Origin: Halorubrum salinum
GTDB lineage: Archaea; Halobacteriota; Halobacteria; Halobacteriales; Haloferacaceae
Direction of reading: 5' to 3'
DNA: 64,000 bases
Assembly (NCBI RefSeq): GCF_024494575.1
Contig: NZ_JANHDO010000002.1
Span: 531,965 to 595,964, forward strand
Both the position numbers and the translations under genes were made by a program. Positions within the stretch are counted from its first letter, which is position 1; every line of letters begins with the position of its first letter. Below the pieces are notes generated by a model that searched no databases, was not told the origin of the DNA, and saw only the letters and a list, made by a program, of their open reading frames with translations. This document shows, piece after piece, positions 1 to 7,990 of the stretch.

Positions 1-348
1 CGCGAGCGAGTGGAACGACGACACCCACGTCGCGTCCGACACGCGAGCTGCCTGTCGGCCGGGCGCGTAGCCGAACCAGTCGTGGGTGTGGATCACGTCG
101 TGGTCGGGCGCGAGCTCGGCGAACCGGTCGCTGAGCCGCTCGACCCGCGTCGCGACGTCGCCCTCGCCCGTCTCGACCGGTTCCAGCCCCGGCTCGTCGT
201 CCGGCGCGAACTCCGCGGGCAACACGAGGGTGGCGTCGACCCCGAGGTCGTCGCGGAGCCCTGAGAACAGTTCACCGACGTGGACGTCGAGACCGCCGGT
301 GATGTTCGGCGGATACCCCCATCCCAACATGAGTACGCTCGGCGGCAT
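1..348 (-). CDS. Glycosyltransferase, GT4/glycogen-synthase type (C-terminus outside window)
   Basis: The N-terminal 116 residues of a retaining nucleotide-sugar glycosyltransferase; the rest lies beyond the left edge. Seen: a start-proximal hydrophobic strand followed by GGLDVHVGE (residues 18-26), which matches the donor-site glycine loop of GT4/GT5 synthases, and HTHDWFGY (87-94) followed by FHS, the acceptor-side motif of starch/glycogen-synthase-like enzymes. The family transfers a sugar from UDP- or ADP-sugar to a glycan or lipid acceptor in the cytoplasm. The ATG at 348 was chosen because it is the first Met before the GW-Y-PP-N-GG pattern. The acceptor cannot be told from this fragment; glycogen-type glucan or a surface glycan are both possible. 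Confidence 0.75.
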   Translation of the reverse strand, partial: MPPSVLMLGWGYPPNITGGLDVHVGELFSGLRDDLGVDATLVLPAEFAPDDEPGLEPVETGEGDVATRVERLSDRFAELAPDHDVIHTHDWFGYAPGRQAARVSDATWVSSFHSLA

Positions 349-419
349 ACCCATCCGTTTCGGGAGTCACCACTTAGGTATGCCCCTCGTTCGCTCGGAG
401 AATCGACCGCGCCGACCGG

Positions 420-698
420 TCAGGCCGCCTGCACCGCGTCGCGAAGATCGGCCGTCTGGTCCGTGATCGAGTCCGCCGCCTCGCCGACCAGATCGAGCGG
501 GTCGCCGGACTCGGCTTTCACCGTCAACACCGGCTCCGTCTGTCCGCCGGACTGCTCGGGGTTCACGTCGTAGGTCGCGGCCGCGACGTCCTCGGTCTCC
601 AGCAGGACGCCCTTCAGCACGTTCATGAAGGTGTGATCCTCACCGGCGACCTCGATGCGGAGTTCCGTGTCGGTCTTTTCGATGACCCGCAGTTCCAT
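420..698 (-). CDS. rpoL: DNA-directed RNA polymerase subunit L (Rpo11)
   Basis: A 92-aa homologue of archaeal Rpo11/RpoL, equivalent to eukaryotic Rpb11, which dimerises with Rpo3 (RpoD) to nucleate RNA polymerase assembly. Seen: the characteristic block [11 protein letters not shown] around residues 20-30, then a [12 protein letters not shown] segment around 42-53, both typical of this subunit. The Met at 698 is preferred over an upstream in-frame start because MELRV begins the conserved fold and an AAGCTTGAA TATA-like element lies near 725, the right distance for a leaderless mRNA. It lies 181 nt downstream of rps3ae on the same strand and appears to be transcribed separately. Confidence 0.93.
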   Translation of the reverse strand: MELRVIEKTDTELRIEVAGEDHTFMNVLKGVLLETEDVAAATYDVNPEQSGGQTEPVLTVKAESGDPLDLVGEAADSITDQTADLRDAVQAA

Positions 699-879
699 GC
701 TCGAAACCTCGGGCGAGCGGCGTTTCAAGCTTTCGTCTCTCTGATCGCGGCGGTCGCGGGACGCCCTCTCAGATCCCCCGCTCGGCCCGAACGCCGACGA
801 GAGCGGTCCGATACGGCTGGAAAGCGCGGCCGCTAGCCAAGGGGAATAAACGGAGAACGTCGGTCCGCGCGGCGAGGCG

Positions 880-1527
880 TTACTCGTCGGCGTCGACGGC
901 CACTTCGTCGGCGTCGACGTCGACGGCGGCCTCCTCTTCGGCGGCGACCTCGGACGGGCGCGCTTCGAGGGTCAGCTTCTGGACCTCGACGCGGCGCAGC
1001 GGGTAGATGGTCTTCGCCTCGCCGTAGACCGCAGACGAGAGGTTACCCTCGACGATCGCGTCGACGAACGACTCGAAGGTCCGGTCCGCGGCGGCCGCGT
1101 TGACCTTGTCGATCATGACGCGGCGGATCGCCTTCTCCTGGGACCGGTCGGCCTTCTTCGTCGTCAGCGCGACGGGCTGGACGCGGATCCGGTAGTCGTC
1201 CGTCGTCAGCACCGTGATCGACGCCTCGACCTTCGAGGCCCCGCGGCGGACGAGAGAGCGCAGGTAATCGCGCGTCAGCTCGTACTTGACGAACTCGGTG
1301 TACGCCGAGTCGCTGCCGACGTCGGTGATCTTGAACGTCAGCTTCGTGTTGTTCGCGCCGGAGTCGCCGGTGAGCTCGCCGAGCGTCGTCGTGATCGTGC
1401 GGCCGACGACCTGCTGGGGCTCCTCGGCGAGGGTCTCGCCGATCTCCTGTCGGTCGAACTGTTCGGGCGCTAGCACGGAGTACCAGCGCTTCTGTTCTCT
1501 GCTCTTGGATACGGATCGTTCGCTCAT
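880..1527 (-). CDS. rps3ae: 30S ribosomal protein S3Ae (eS1)
   Basis: A 215-aa archaeal/eukaryotic-type small-subunit ribosomal protein eS1. Seen: the basic N-terminus with a KRWYSVLAP motif (residues 13-21), [14 protein letters not shown] (about 42-55), the [12 protein letters not shown] segment, and a TIYPLRR block near 174-180. The C-terminus is a low-complexity acidic tail rich in E, D, A and V, a common halophilic extension. The ATG overlaps the last 4 nt of the pcc1 gene, so the two are translationally coupled. It is the last gene of the unit rps15 > RecJ-like > pcc1 > rps3ae. Confidence 0.95.
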   Translation of the reverse strand: MSERSVSKSREQKRWYSVLAPEQFDRQEIGETLAEEPQQVVGRTITTTLGELTGDSGANNTKLTFKITDVGSDSAYTEFVKYELTRDYLRSLVRRGASKVEASITVLTTDDYRIRVQPVALTTKKADRSQEKAIRRVMIDKVNAAAADRTFESFVDAIVEGNLSSAVYGEAKTIYPLRRVEVQKLTLEARPSEVAAEEEAAVDVDADEVAVDADE

Positions 1528-1877
1528 GTGTTGGTGTCTGTGGTGTCTGCTGTGTCTACAGCGTTCGCGCCGTCTTCGGCGTCTGCAGCGTTCGCGCTGT
1601 CTGCTGTGTTTGCGTCCGGACCGCGGGCGGCTCGGTGTGCCCGCGCCCGCTCCGCGATCCGGTCTGCGACGTGTAGGTTCACGACGTAGTCGTCGACGGT
1701 CGACTGCAGCCCGCCGGTCGTCCCTCGCTCGATCTCGCAGGCGATCGCGTCCCCGTCGACTCGGGTCGCCATCGACTCGGTGTCGTCGGGCGCGAGCGCG
1801 GCCGCGACGAGCGCGGCGTCGACGTGGGTCGTCCGGAGAGTCGCCGTCCGAGCCGAGTCGGACTCGGTCCCGGTCAT
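1524..1877 (-). CDS. pcc1: KEOPS complex subunit Pcc1
   Basis: A 117-aa protein resembling haloarchaeal Pcc1, the small dimerising subunit of KEOPS, the complex that makes N6-threonylcarbamoyladenosine (t6A) on ANN-decoding tRNAs. Seen: the beta-strand RTATLRTTHVDAALVAAALAP-like N-terminal block, then a DGDAIACEIE strand and an LQSTVDDYVVNL helix typical of the fold. The last 30 or so residues are a repetitive Ala/Asp/Thr/Asn tail that looks unstructured. It overlaps both neighbours by 4 nt (RecJ-like upstream, rps3ae downstream). Coupling of a tRNA-modification subunit with ribosomal proteins is a recurrent archaeal arrangement. Confidence 0.85.
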   Translation of the reverse strand: MTGTESDSARTATLRTTHVDAALVAAALAPDDTESMATRVDGDAIACEIERGTTGGLQSTVDDYVVNLHVADRIAERARAHRAARGPDANTADSANAADAEDGANAVDTADTTDTNT

Positions 1878-3100
1878 ATCGCCTCCCTGAGCGCGGCGAG
1901 CGCGCTCGTGATGTCGGCGTCTGGCTCGCTTCGCCCGTCCGTCGCCGCTCCGTCGCGCTCGACGACCGCGAGCCCGCCGCGGTCGGCGGTCCCCCAGCCG
2001 TCGGCGTCGAACTCGGCCGCGACCGACCGGCAGGCGTCGCCGAGCCTCATCGGTTCCGTGGCGGCCGCCGCGAGCCGGCCGCCGGTCTCGTCAACCGCGA
2101 CGGCGACCGGTTCCGGCGACCGGAAGTCGCGGAGCAGCCGGGCGACCGTCGGGAGGACGGCACGCGGCGTGCCGGCGTCGTCCGTCGACTCGCGCCCCTT
2201 GACGCGGGCGACGACGCAGCCGTCGTATCGGCTGACCGTCGCGGCGTCCAGCGCGCGGTGTGCCGCGAGCCCGTGGGACCGCCACGCGTCAAGCGCCGCG
2301 GTCCGCACCCCGTCGCTCGGGTCGGCGGCGATCGCCAGCGCGATCCCGGTTCCGGGGGCCTCTCGCGCGAGCGCGTCGAGCACGTCGGCGTAGCCGCCGA
2401 CCGTCTCGACCGGTGCCGCACCTCCCGCTACCGCGTACGGACGGAGAGCGCGCTCGACGGCCGAGGCCGAGCGGGCGGCCGCGTCCTCCTCGCCGACGAC
2501 GTCGACGGCGACGAGCGACGCGAGCCGCCGGTGCGCGTCCCCGTCCATCTCGGCCGGGAGGCCGAGGTCGGCGAGGGTCGCGTGGGCCGCCTCCGGGTCG
2601 CCGGAGTACGGCGTCCGAACGAGCGTCGAGGCCGCGAGACCGTCCGCGAGGTCCGCGGTCGGGATCGCGACTCCCGGGCGTCGCTCGACCAGCCCGTCTC
2701 GCTCGGCGGCGTCGAGCGCGTCGCCGGACCCGTCCGTGCCGGGGACGGAACCGGCGGCGACAACGCCCGCGAGCGCGATGATCGGATCCGGGTCGACGCC
2801 CAACTGTCGGGCGACGGCGAACGCGTCAGCGCTCGCCGGCCGGGCCGTTCCCGGTATCGCGTGTGCGCCCCGATCGACGCCGACAGTCACCGCGACCCCG
2901 TCGTCGACGTCGTCGGGAACCGGATCGCGGTCGACGCGGACCTGAAACGGCGCGCCGGCCGCTCTGAGGCCTCTCGCGAGCAGCCCGGCGGCTGCGAGCG
3001 CGTCGCCGTCGTCGGTCGCGACGAGCCGGACGAACGGCGCGTCGGCGAGGACGCCGGCGAGGGCGTCGGGGGCGGTCGTGGCGGATGTCGCTTCGGTCAT
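1874..3100 (-). CDS. RecJ-like (DHH superfamily) protein with degenerate catalytic motifs
   Basis: A 408-aa RecJ-like protein. Active RecJ/DHH phosphoesterases degrade single-stranded DNA or small nucleotides with Mn2+. Archaeal paralogues also bind the GINS replication complex, as Cdc45 does in eukaryotes. Seen: an N-terminal strand-loop-helix resembling DHH motif I, but reading ATDDGDALAAAGLLARGL (residues 28-45), and a C-terminal region where the DHHA1-type glycine/histidine motif is replaced by GWGTADRGGLAVV. I see no clear DHH triplet, so catalysis is doubtful. It lies 44 nt after rps15 and overlaps pcc1 by 4 nt. A structural or GINS-binding role is inference. Confidence 0.75.
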   Translation of the reverse strand: MTEATSATTAPDALAGVLADAPFVRLVATDDGDALAAAGLLARGLRAAGAPFQVRVDRDPVPDDVDDGVAVTVGVDRGAHAIPGTARPASADAFAVARQLGVDPDPIIALAGVVAAGSVPGTDGSGDALDAAERDGLVERRPGVAIPTADLADGLAASTLVRTPYSGDPEAAHATLADLGLPAEMDGDAHRRLASLVAVDVVGEEDAAARSASAVERALRPYAVAGGAAPVETVGGYADVLDALAREAPGTGIALAIAADPSDGVRTAALDAWRSHGLAAHRALDAATVSRYDGCVVARVKGRESTDDAGTPRAVLPTVARLLRDFRSPEPVAVAVDETGGRLAAAATEPMRLGDACRSVAAEFDADGWGTADRGGLAVVERDGAATDGRSEPDADITSALAALREAI

Positions 3101-3144
3101 GGTCGGGCGGGTCGTGTCTGTCGTCGCAGGTGGATGTGTCTGCG

Positions 3145-3615
3145 TTACTCGTCGGCGAGCAGCTCGGCGGCGCGCTCGTAGGTGTACGTGAACTCCTCGT
3201 CGATCTCGTCGCCGCGGTAGTAGTTCGCGAGGCGACGGATCTTCGACTCGGTGTTCTGTAGCGCGCGCTTGTTCTGGTAGTCCTGCCCGTTCTCCTCCAT
3301 GTGCTCGCGCAGGCGGACGGCCTGTGCCATCAGGTTGCGGAGGTCCTCGGGGTACTCGGAGTCGGCGTCGTGTTCTTCGAGTATCTCGGTGACCTTCTTG
3401 CCGGTCGCCAGCTTCACGTCGGGGACCGGGACGCCCTTGACGCCCTCGTCACGGAGCTTGAGTCCGATGACGCTGGGGTCGTGGCCCTGCTCCGCCAGTT
3501 CGACGACGCGGGACTCGATGTCCTCTGCGTCGACGTCGCTCCACTCCGGGTTCTCGTCCGTCGCCGGCTTGTCCGAACCGGACGAACCGCGACGGCGCGT
3601 GTGCATTCGTGCCAT
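3145..3615 (-). CDS. rps15: 30S ribosomal protein S15 (uS15)
   Basis: A 156-aa archaeal uS15. Seen: the archaeal N-terminal extension starting MARMHTRRRGSSGSDKP, the middle segment SVIGLKLRDEGVKGVPVPD (about 50-68), and the C-terminal rRNA-binding helices with TESKIRRLANYYR near 127-139. The longer open frame running upstream to 3879 has no family resemblance and is treated as untranslated leader. The ATG at 3615 gives the usual length and N-terminus. It is the first gene of a four-gene operon. A TATA-like CTTAAGAAC near 3844-3852 would give a leader of about 200 nt with strong potential hairpins. Confidence 0.95.
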   Translation of the reverse strand: MARMHTRRRGSSGSDKPATDENPEWSDVDAEDIESRVVELAEQGHDPSVIGLKLRDEGVKGVPVPDVKLATGKKVTEILEEHDADSEYPEDLRNLMAQAVRLREHMEENGQDYQNKRALQNTESKIRRLANYYRGDEIDEEFTYTYERAAELLADE

Positions 3616-3931
3616 TGTTTCGAAATTGGAACGGCACAACCACAACGTGCGGCTCCGGACGACGCGGCTACCGGATGCTCGCGGCTGCGAGCGACCCGGC
3701 GGACGGACCCGCGAACGCGGACCCGTCCCGGCCGCGACGCCGGAGGCGTCGGCGCACTGCCACATTCCCAAGCCGTGGGCGAAGAGGCCCCGGCGCGTCG
3801 GATCTGCGGCTGTGCTGTTCCCGTTCGACCGGTTGCCGCCGAGGTTCTTAAGCGTGTTCGTGTGGCTCGGCCGCGGCACAGAAACGAGGATTTAGGTGGA
3901 TCGTCGGGCACAGGGGGTGTAGGAGCGACAC
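3616..3931. other. Divergent intergenic region with structured rps15 leader
   Basis: A 316-nt region between divergent rps15 and the nhaC-type gene. On the minus strand, a CTTAAGAAC TATA-like box (3844-3852) would start a leader of roughly 200 nt. That leader contains GACGCC-TCC-GGCGTC, a perfect 6-bp stem, and GGAC..GTCCGCG-TTCG-CGGGTCC..GTCC, a long stem closed by TTCG. On the plus strand, ATTTAGG near 3889-3897 and an AGGAG near 3921-3925 serve the antiporter gene. I see no real coding sequence inside. The leader may be regulatory, but that is inference. Confidence 0.5.
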
Positions 3932-5578
3932 ATGATCAACCCACCCGACGACGATTCGACGGATCGAACCGACGACGCGCCACCGGGCGACGCGCCGCGT
4001 GGCGACGAACCACGGAGCGGCGGTGGCGGAGCCGAGACGACCACCGACGACGAGCCGGTCGCCGTCGCGGACGGCGGGTTCGCGGACGACCCGGACGCCG
4101 CGGTCGGCCCGCGGATCTCCTTTTACGGCGGGAAGTGGGCCAGCACGATCCCGCTCGTCGTGTTCATCCTCTGGGCGATCTTCCAGAGCGGCGTCCTCGG
4201 CATCGGCGACACCAACGGCCTCGTGATCGGAGCGCTTCTCGGCACCATCCTCGGGATGTTCTTCGTGCGCGGCGACTGGAAGGCGTACGCGAACACCATC
4301 TTCGAGGGGATGACCCAGCGCGTCGCGGCCACGGCGATCGTCGCGTGGCTGTGGGCGGGCATGTTCGCCGAGACGCTGCAGGTCGGCGGGTTCGTCGAGG
4401 GGCTCATCTACGCCGCCGACGCGCTGAACGTCGGCGCGGCGACGTTCCCGGCGGCCGCGTTCGTCCTCTGCGGCCTGCTGGCGACGGGCATCGGGACCGG
4501 GTACGGCGCGACCGTCGCGTTCGTGACGCTGTTTTTCCCCGCGGGCGTCCTCATCGGCGCGAACCCCGTCCTGCTCTTCGCCGCGATCCTGTCCGGGGCC
4601 GTCTTCGGCGACAACCTCGCGCCCGTGAGCGACACCACGATCGTGAGCGCGGTGACGCAGGACGCCGACATCGGCGGCGTGGTCGCCTCGCGGTTCAAGT
4701 ACGCGATCCTCGCCGCGGTGCCCGCGTTCGTCGCGTACCTCGTGATGGGGTCCGTCCTCTCCGGCGCGAGCCTCGAGGGCGCGGCCGCGCTCCGCGAGTC
4801 GGCGACCGCGCCCGGGCTTGTCCACCTGATATCGATGGGCGTCGTGATCGCGACCGCGGTCGCCGGCCGCCACATCGTCGAGGCGATCTCGTGGGGGCTG
4901 ATCGTCGCGATCGCCTTCAACCTCGCGTTCGGGCTCTCCTCCGTGTCCGATATCCTCGTGTTCACGGTGACCGAGGCGGGCGCGTTCACCTCGCTTCCGT
5001 TCGTCGCTGTCGGCGAGACGGCGGGCGTCGGGGGGAGCCTCTACGCCGGCGCGATCGGCTTTTTCCCGCTCATCGTGCTCACCCTCCTGATCGTCGGGAT
5101 GGCGCGGATCATGATCCGCGGCGGCGGGTTCGAGGCGATCTTGGAGTTCCTGTTGAACTCCGTCGCGACCACCGTCCGCCGCGCCGAGGTGACGATGGTG
5201 CTCGGCACCGCCGCGATCAACGGCATGATAACGATCAACACCGCGGCCGAGATCGCGATCGCGCCGTACATCGCCCGGATCGGCGAGAAGTTCAACATCA
5301 ACGGCTACCGGCGGGCGAACATTCTCGACGCCAACACGTCGGCGCTCGGCTACATCTTCCCGTGGGCCGGCGGCGTCCTCGTCGGCTATCAGGTGATGGT
5401 CGGACCGAACGGGCTCGGCGCGGAGTACGGACCCGAGATGGTCGTTAACCCGATACAGGCCGTCCCGTACGTCTTCCACGGCTGGTTCCTCGTGATCGTC
5501 TTCCTGATCGCCGCCGTGACCGGCTTCGGCCGGGAGTACATCCCGGACCGGACCTCCGAGGAGGTGTCGCGCGCATGA
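3932..5578 (+). CDS. NhaC-family Na+/H+ antiporter
   Basis: A 548-aa polytopic membrane protein of the NhaC/ion-transporter superfamily, expected to exchange cytoplasmic Na+ for external H+. Seen: an acidic, disordered cytoplasmic N-terminus of about 65 residues, then about 11-12 hydrophobic segments, and the family signature GDNLAPVSDTTIVSA at about residues 226-240, whose Asp/Ser/Thr residues resemble the ion-binding motif of NhaC proteins. A second repeat-like motif TVRRAEVTMVLGTAAING lies later. An AGGAG precedes the ATG by about 8 nt. The stop overlaps the next gene's ATG by 4 nt. In a salt-in archaeon it would support Na+ export and pH control; the organic-substrate NhaC relatives cannot be excluded. 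Confidence 0.85.
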   Translation: MINPPDDDSTDRTDDAPPGDAPRGDEPRSGGGGAETTTDDEPVAVADGGFADDPDAAVGPRISFYGGKWASTIPLVVFILWAIFQSGVLGIGDTNGLVIGALLGTILGMFFVRGDWKAYANTIFEGMTQRVAATAIVAWLWAGMFAETLQVGGFVEGLIYAADALNVGAATFPAAAFVLCGLLATGIGTGYGATVAFVTLFFPAGVLIGANPVLLFAAILSGAVFGDNLAPVSDTTIVSAVTQDADIGGVVASRFKYAILAAVPAFVAYLVMGSVLSGASLEGAAALRESATAPGLVHLISMGVVIATAVAGRHIVEAISWGLIVAIAFNLAFGLSSVSDILVFTVTEAGAFTSLPFVAVGETAGVGGSLYAGAIGFFPLIVLTLLIVGMARIMIRGGGFEAILEFLLNSVATTVRRAEVTMVLGTAAINGMITINTAAEIAIAPYIARIGEKFNINGYRRANILDANTSALGYIFPWAGGVLVGYQVMVGPNGLGAEYGPEMVVNPIQAVPYVFHGWFLVIVFLIAAVTGFGREYIPDRTSEEVSRA

Positions 5579-5841
5579 GCGTCTTCGACAAGTTCCTCGC
5601 CGGCTGGTCGTTCCGGAGTTCGACCCCGGATTACGAGCCGGGCCAGACGATCGAGGTGATGGTGACGGGCCGCGAGGGCGAGACGGCGATCGCCCGTATC
5701 GGCGACTCGACGCTGCAGATCGGCGAGGCTCCGGCCGACGCGGTGGACACCCGCGTGCTCGTCGAGGTCGAGACGTGGGACGCGGGCGAGCGCCGCGGCA
5801 CGGGCACTTACCGCGAGACGGTCGGCGAGAGCGCGTTCTGA
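5575..5841 (+). CDS. Small TRAM/OB-fold-like protein coupled to the antiporter
   Basis: An 88-aa protein whose centre (about residues 20-75: PGQTIEVMVTGREGETAIAR followed by ADAVDTRVLVEVETWD) looks like a compact beta-barrel of the TRAM/OB type seen in many small haloarchaeal proteins. I recognise it as a conserved haloarchaeal family without known function. The ATG overlaps the antiporter stop (ATGA), so the two are translationally coupled. There is no membrane segment. An RNA- or nucleotide-binding role is possible from the fold resemblance only. Confidence 0.7.
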   Translation: MSVFDKFLAGWSFRSSTPDYEPGQTIEVMVTGREGETAIARIGDSTLQIGEAPADAVDTRVLVEVETWDAGERRGTGTYRETVGESAF

Positions 5842-5971
5842 CCGGTCGACACCGCCGGCCTTCCCCGGCGTCACCGACCTGTGCCGGCCGCCGCACGCCG
5901 GGGTGCCACCGGAACGGGGCCGGCCGCTCCGGACCGAGGCGCTTTTTAAGTCGACTCGCGAACGTGAACGC

Positions 5972-6655
5972 GTGCTATCGGTCGAGCTGCACGCGCACTC
6001 GGCGCTCTCGTACGACGGGCGCGACCCGGTCGACCTCCTCTTGGAGCAGGCGGCGGGGGTCGGCCTCGACGCGCTCGCCGTCACGGACCACGACGAGATC
6101 GACGCCAGCATCGAGGCGGCCGAGAAGGCCGCCGACTACGGGCTCGTCGGCATCGTCGGCATGGAGGTGACCTGCGCCGCGGGCCACGTCCTCGCGTTCG
6201 GCATCGACGAGCGCGTCGAGAGCGGCCTCCCCTTCGACGAGACGCTCGACCGCATCCGCGAGATGGGCGGGATCGCGGTCGTTCCCCACCCCTTCCAGAA
6301 GTCCCGCCACGGCGTCGCAGCTCACATCTCCGACGAGCAGCTGGCGAGCGCCGACGCCCTCGAAGTGTACAACTCCCGGCTGTTCACCGGCCGCTCGAAC
6401 CGACAGGCGGAGACGTTCGCGATACGCCACGGGCTCCCGATGACCGCCGGAAGCGACGCGCACATCTCCGAGATGGTCGGACAGGCGGTGACCGAGGTCG
6501 CGGCCGAGGAGCGGTCCGCCGACGCGATCCTCGACGCGATCCGGGAGGGGCGGACCAGCGTCGTCGGAAAGCGGACGCCGTGGCGCGTCTCGCTCCGGCA
6601 GTTCGGCGGCGGCGCGAAGCGACGCGCGCTCCGCGCGCTCCGGGGGCTCCGCTGA
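5972..6655 (+). CDS. PHP-domain metal-dependent phosphoesterase
   Basis: A 227-aa stand-alone PHP hydrolase. Seen: HAHS near residue 6, TDHDEID near 36-42, GMEV near 69, VPHPFQ near 107, and GSDAH near 168, which together supply the trinuclear metal ligands of the PHP family. Relatives hydrolyse 3',5'-bisphosphonucleotides or 5'-phosphorylated oligonucleotides. The GTG at 5972 was chosen because CTTTTTAAG (5942-5950) sits one TATA-to-start distance upstream and VLSVELHAHS begins the fold; the longer frame from 5903 would put the TATA box inside the gene. The exact substrate is unknown. Confidence 0.85.
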   Translation: MLSVELHAHSALSYDGRDPVDLLLEQAAGVGLDALAVTDHDEIDASIEAAEKAADYGLVGIVGMEVTCAAGHVLAFGIDERVESGLPFDETLDRIREMGGIAVVPHPFQKSRHGVAAHISDEQLASADALEVYNSRLFTGRSNRQAETFAIRHGLPMTAGSDAHISEMVGQAVTEVAAEERSADAILDAIREGRTSVVGKRTPWRVSLRQFGGGAKRRALRALRGLR

Positions 6656-6660
6656 CGCCG

Positions 6661-7893
6661 ATGACGCGGACGCCCACGCTCCGCGGCGCGCCGGTCGGTC
6701 GCGTTCGGGCGGCCCTCGGCACGCGCGACCCGCTTCCCGGCGGCCGCGGCTTCGCGGGGCGGATCGCCGATCCCCCCGGCCGGTCCGGCCCCGTCCTCGT
6801 CCGCGACGTGCTCGGCCGCGAGCCGATCTTCGTCGAACGCGACGCGACGCCGGAGACCGACCGTGACCCACCCACTTCCGACCGCGATCCGACCGCTCCG
6901 ACCAACTGGAGCTTCGACCGGCACGATCTCGACGATCCGGTGTCAGTTCCCGCCGGCGGCGTCGCGTCCGCCGAGGGGACGGAGCGCGTCTGGACCCTCC
7001 CCGACGACGGACCCGTCGATCCGGACGCCGGGCAGGCGGCCGTCGACACCGCGCTCGACGACGTCCTCGACGACCTCGCTCGCGACGGGGGGTCGGCCGA
7101 CGGAGCCGACGGAGCCGGCTCGGTCGGCGAGAGCGGGGCCGGCGACCTCGCCGTCGCGTTCTCCGGCGGCGTCGATTCCGGCGTCGTCGCCGCCGCGGTG
7201 CCGAATGCTCCCCGGTACGTCGCCGGATTCGAGGGATGTCACGACGTCGCGGCCGCGCGTGAGGCGGCCGCGGCGGCGGACCGACCGGTCGACCTGCGCG
7301 TCGTCGAGATCACACACGAGGAGCTGGTCCGCGCCGCCCGCGCGGTCGCTCACGCCACGGGGCGACGGAACCCGATGGACGTCGCCATCGCGGTCCCGCT
7401 GTACCTCGTCGCCGAGGCGGCCGCCGACGACGGGTTCGATCGGATCGCGGTCGGACAGGGGGCGGACGAGCTGTTCGGCGGCTACAGCAAGGTCGTCGAT
7501 CCGGCCGACGACCACCGCGTCGACGCGGACACCGTCCGGGGGGCGCGGACCGAGACCGTCCGCACGCTCCCGGACCAACTCGAACGGGACGTGCTCGCGA
7601 TCCGGGCCGCGGGAGCGGAGCCGGTCGCTCCCCTCCTCGACGACCGGATCGTCGACGCCGCGCTCGCGCTCCCGGGGGCGCTTCTGTCCGCCGGCGGCGA
7701 GCGGAAAATCGCCCTGCGCCGCGCGGCGGCGGGACGCGTCCCCGAATCGGTCCGAACGGCCGACAAGAAGGCGGTCCAGTACGGGACGTACGTCTCGCGC
7801 GAACTCGACCGGCTCGCGCGACGGGCGGGGTTCAAGCGTCGCATGGACGACCACGTCGGGCGGTACCTCGACGAGCTGTTGAGCGACGACTGA
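6661..7893 (+). CDS. Asparagine-synthase-type ATP-pyrophosphatase without glutaminase domain
   Basis: A 410-aa protein with the C-terminal synthetase domain of asparagine synthetase B. Seen: the PP-loop SGGVDSGVV starting near residue 168 and GQGADELFGGYSK near 266, the two hallmark ATP/aspartyl-adenylate motifs, and a KKAVQYG segment near the end. The N-terminal about 140 residues are shorter than a class II amidotransferase domain and have no Cys2 nucleophile, so glutamine cannot be the direct nitrogen source. It follows the PHP gene by 5 nt and may share its transcript. It may be an ammonia-dependent synthetase or a tRNA/cofactor amidating enzyme; the substrate is unresolved. Confidence 0.75.
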   Translation: MTRTPTLRGAPVGRVRAALGTRDPLPGGRGFAGRIADPPGRSGPVLVRDVLGREPIFVERDATPETDRDPPTSDRDPTAPTNWSFDRHDLDDPVSVPAGGVASAEGTERVWTLPDDGPVDPDAGQAAVDTALDDVLDDLARDGGSADGADGAGSVGESGAGDLAVAFSGGVDSGVVAAAVPNAPRYVAGFEGCHDVAAAREAAAAADRPVDLRVVEITHEELVRAARAVAHATGRRNPMDVAIAVPLYLVAEAAADDGFDRIAVGQGADELFGGYSKVVDPADDHRVDADTVRGARTETVRTLPDQLERDVLAIRAAGAEPVAPLLDDRIVDAALALPGALLSAGGERKIALRRAAAGRVPESVRTADKKAVQYGTYVSRELDRLARRAGFKRRMDDHVGRYLDELLSDD

Positions 7894-7903
7894 GCCTCGG
7901 CTG

Positions 7904-7990
7904 AAAAAAGGCCCGTGAGGGCCGATGCTGACCAAGCCGCCGTATGGAGTACCAGTCCTACGGCCGACGCCCGATCGTTCGGGCGTCTGG
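7904..7990 (-). ncRNA. Independent small RNA of about 85-90 nt, three-hairpin, intrinsic terminator
   Basis: No protein gene covers this stretch, yet the minus strand has a complete transcription unit. A perfect TATA box TTTTATAA lies at 8010-8017, placing the start near 7987-7990. Then follow: a perfect 9-bp hairpin at 7966-7987 (GACGCCCGA with a 4-nt loop); a second hairpin at 7939-7964 (GCCGTA paired with TACGGC, continued by GGA/TCC across one bulge); a single-stranded linker; and GGCCC-TCAC-GGGCC (7910-7923) immediately followed by six Ts (7904-7909), a textbook intrinsic terminator. I do not recognise the family; it is not tRNA, 5S, SRP or RNase P RNA. The exact 5' end is estimated. Confidence 0.75.

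Noticed and set aside
1286..3181. A 631-codon plus-strand frame opposite the pcc1/RecJ-like genes
   Set aside because: It is antisense to three overlapping real genes and has no recognisable domain.
3616..3852. Reading the rps15 leader as an H/ACA guide RNA
   Set aside because: I could not find a credible guide pocket for the known 23S targets or a proper ACA tail, so only a generic structured leader is claimed.
3301..5448. A 715-codon plus-strand open frame across rps15 and the antiporter
   Set aside because: It is antisense to rps15 and out of frame with the antiporter; its Arg-rich composition is typical of shadow frames.
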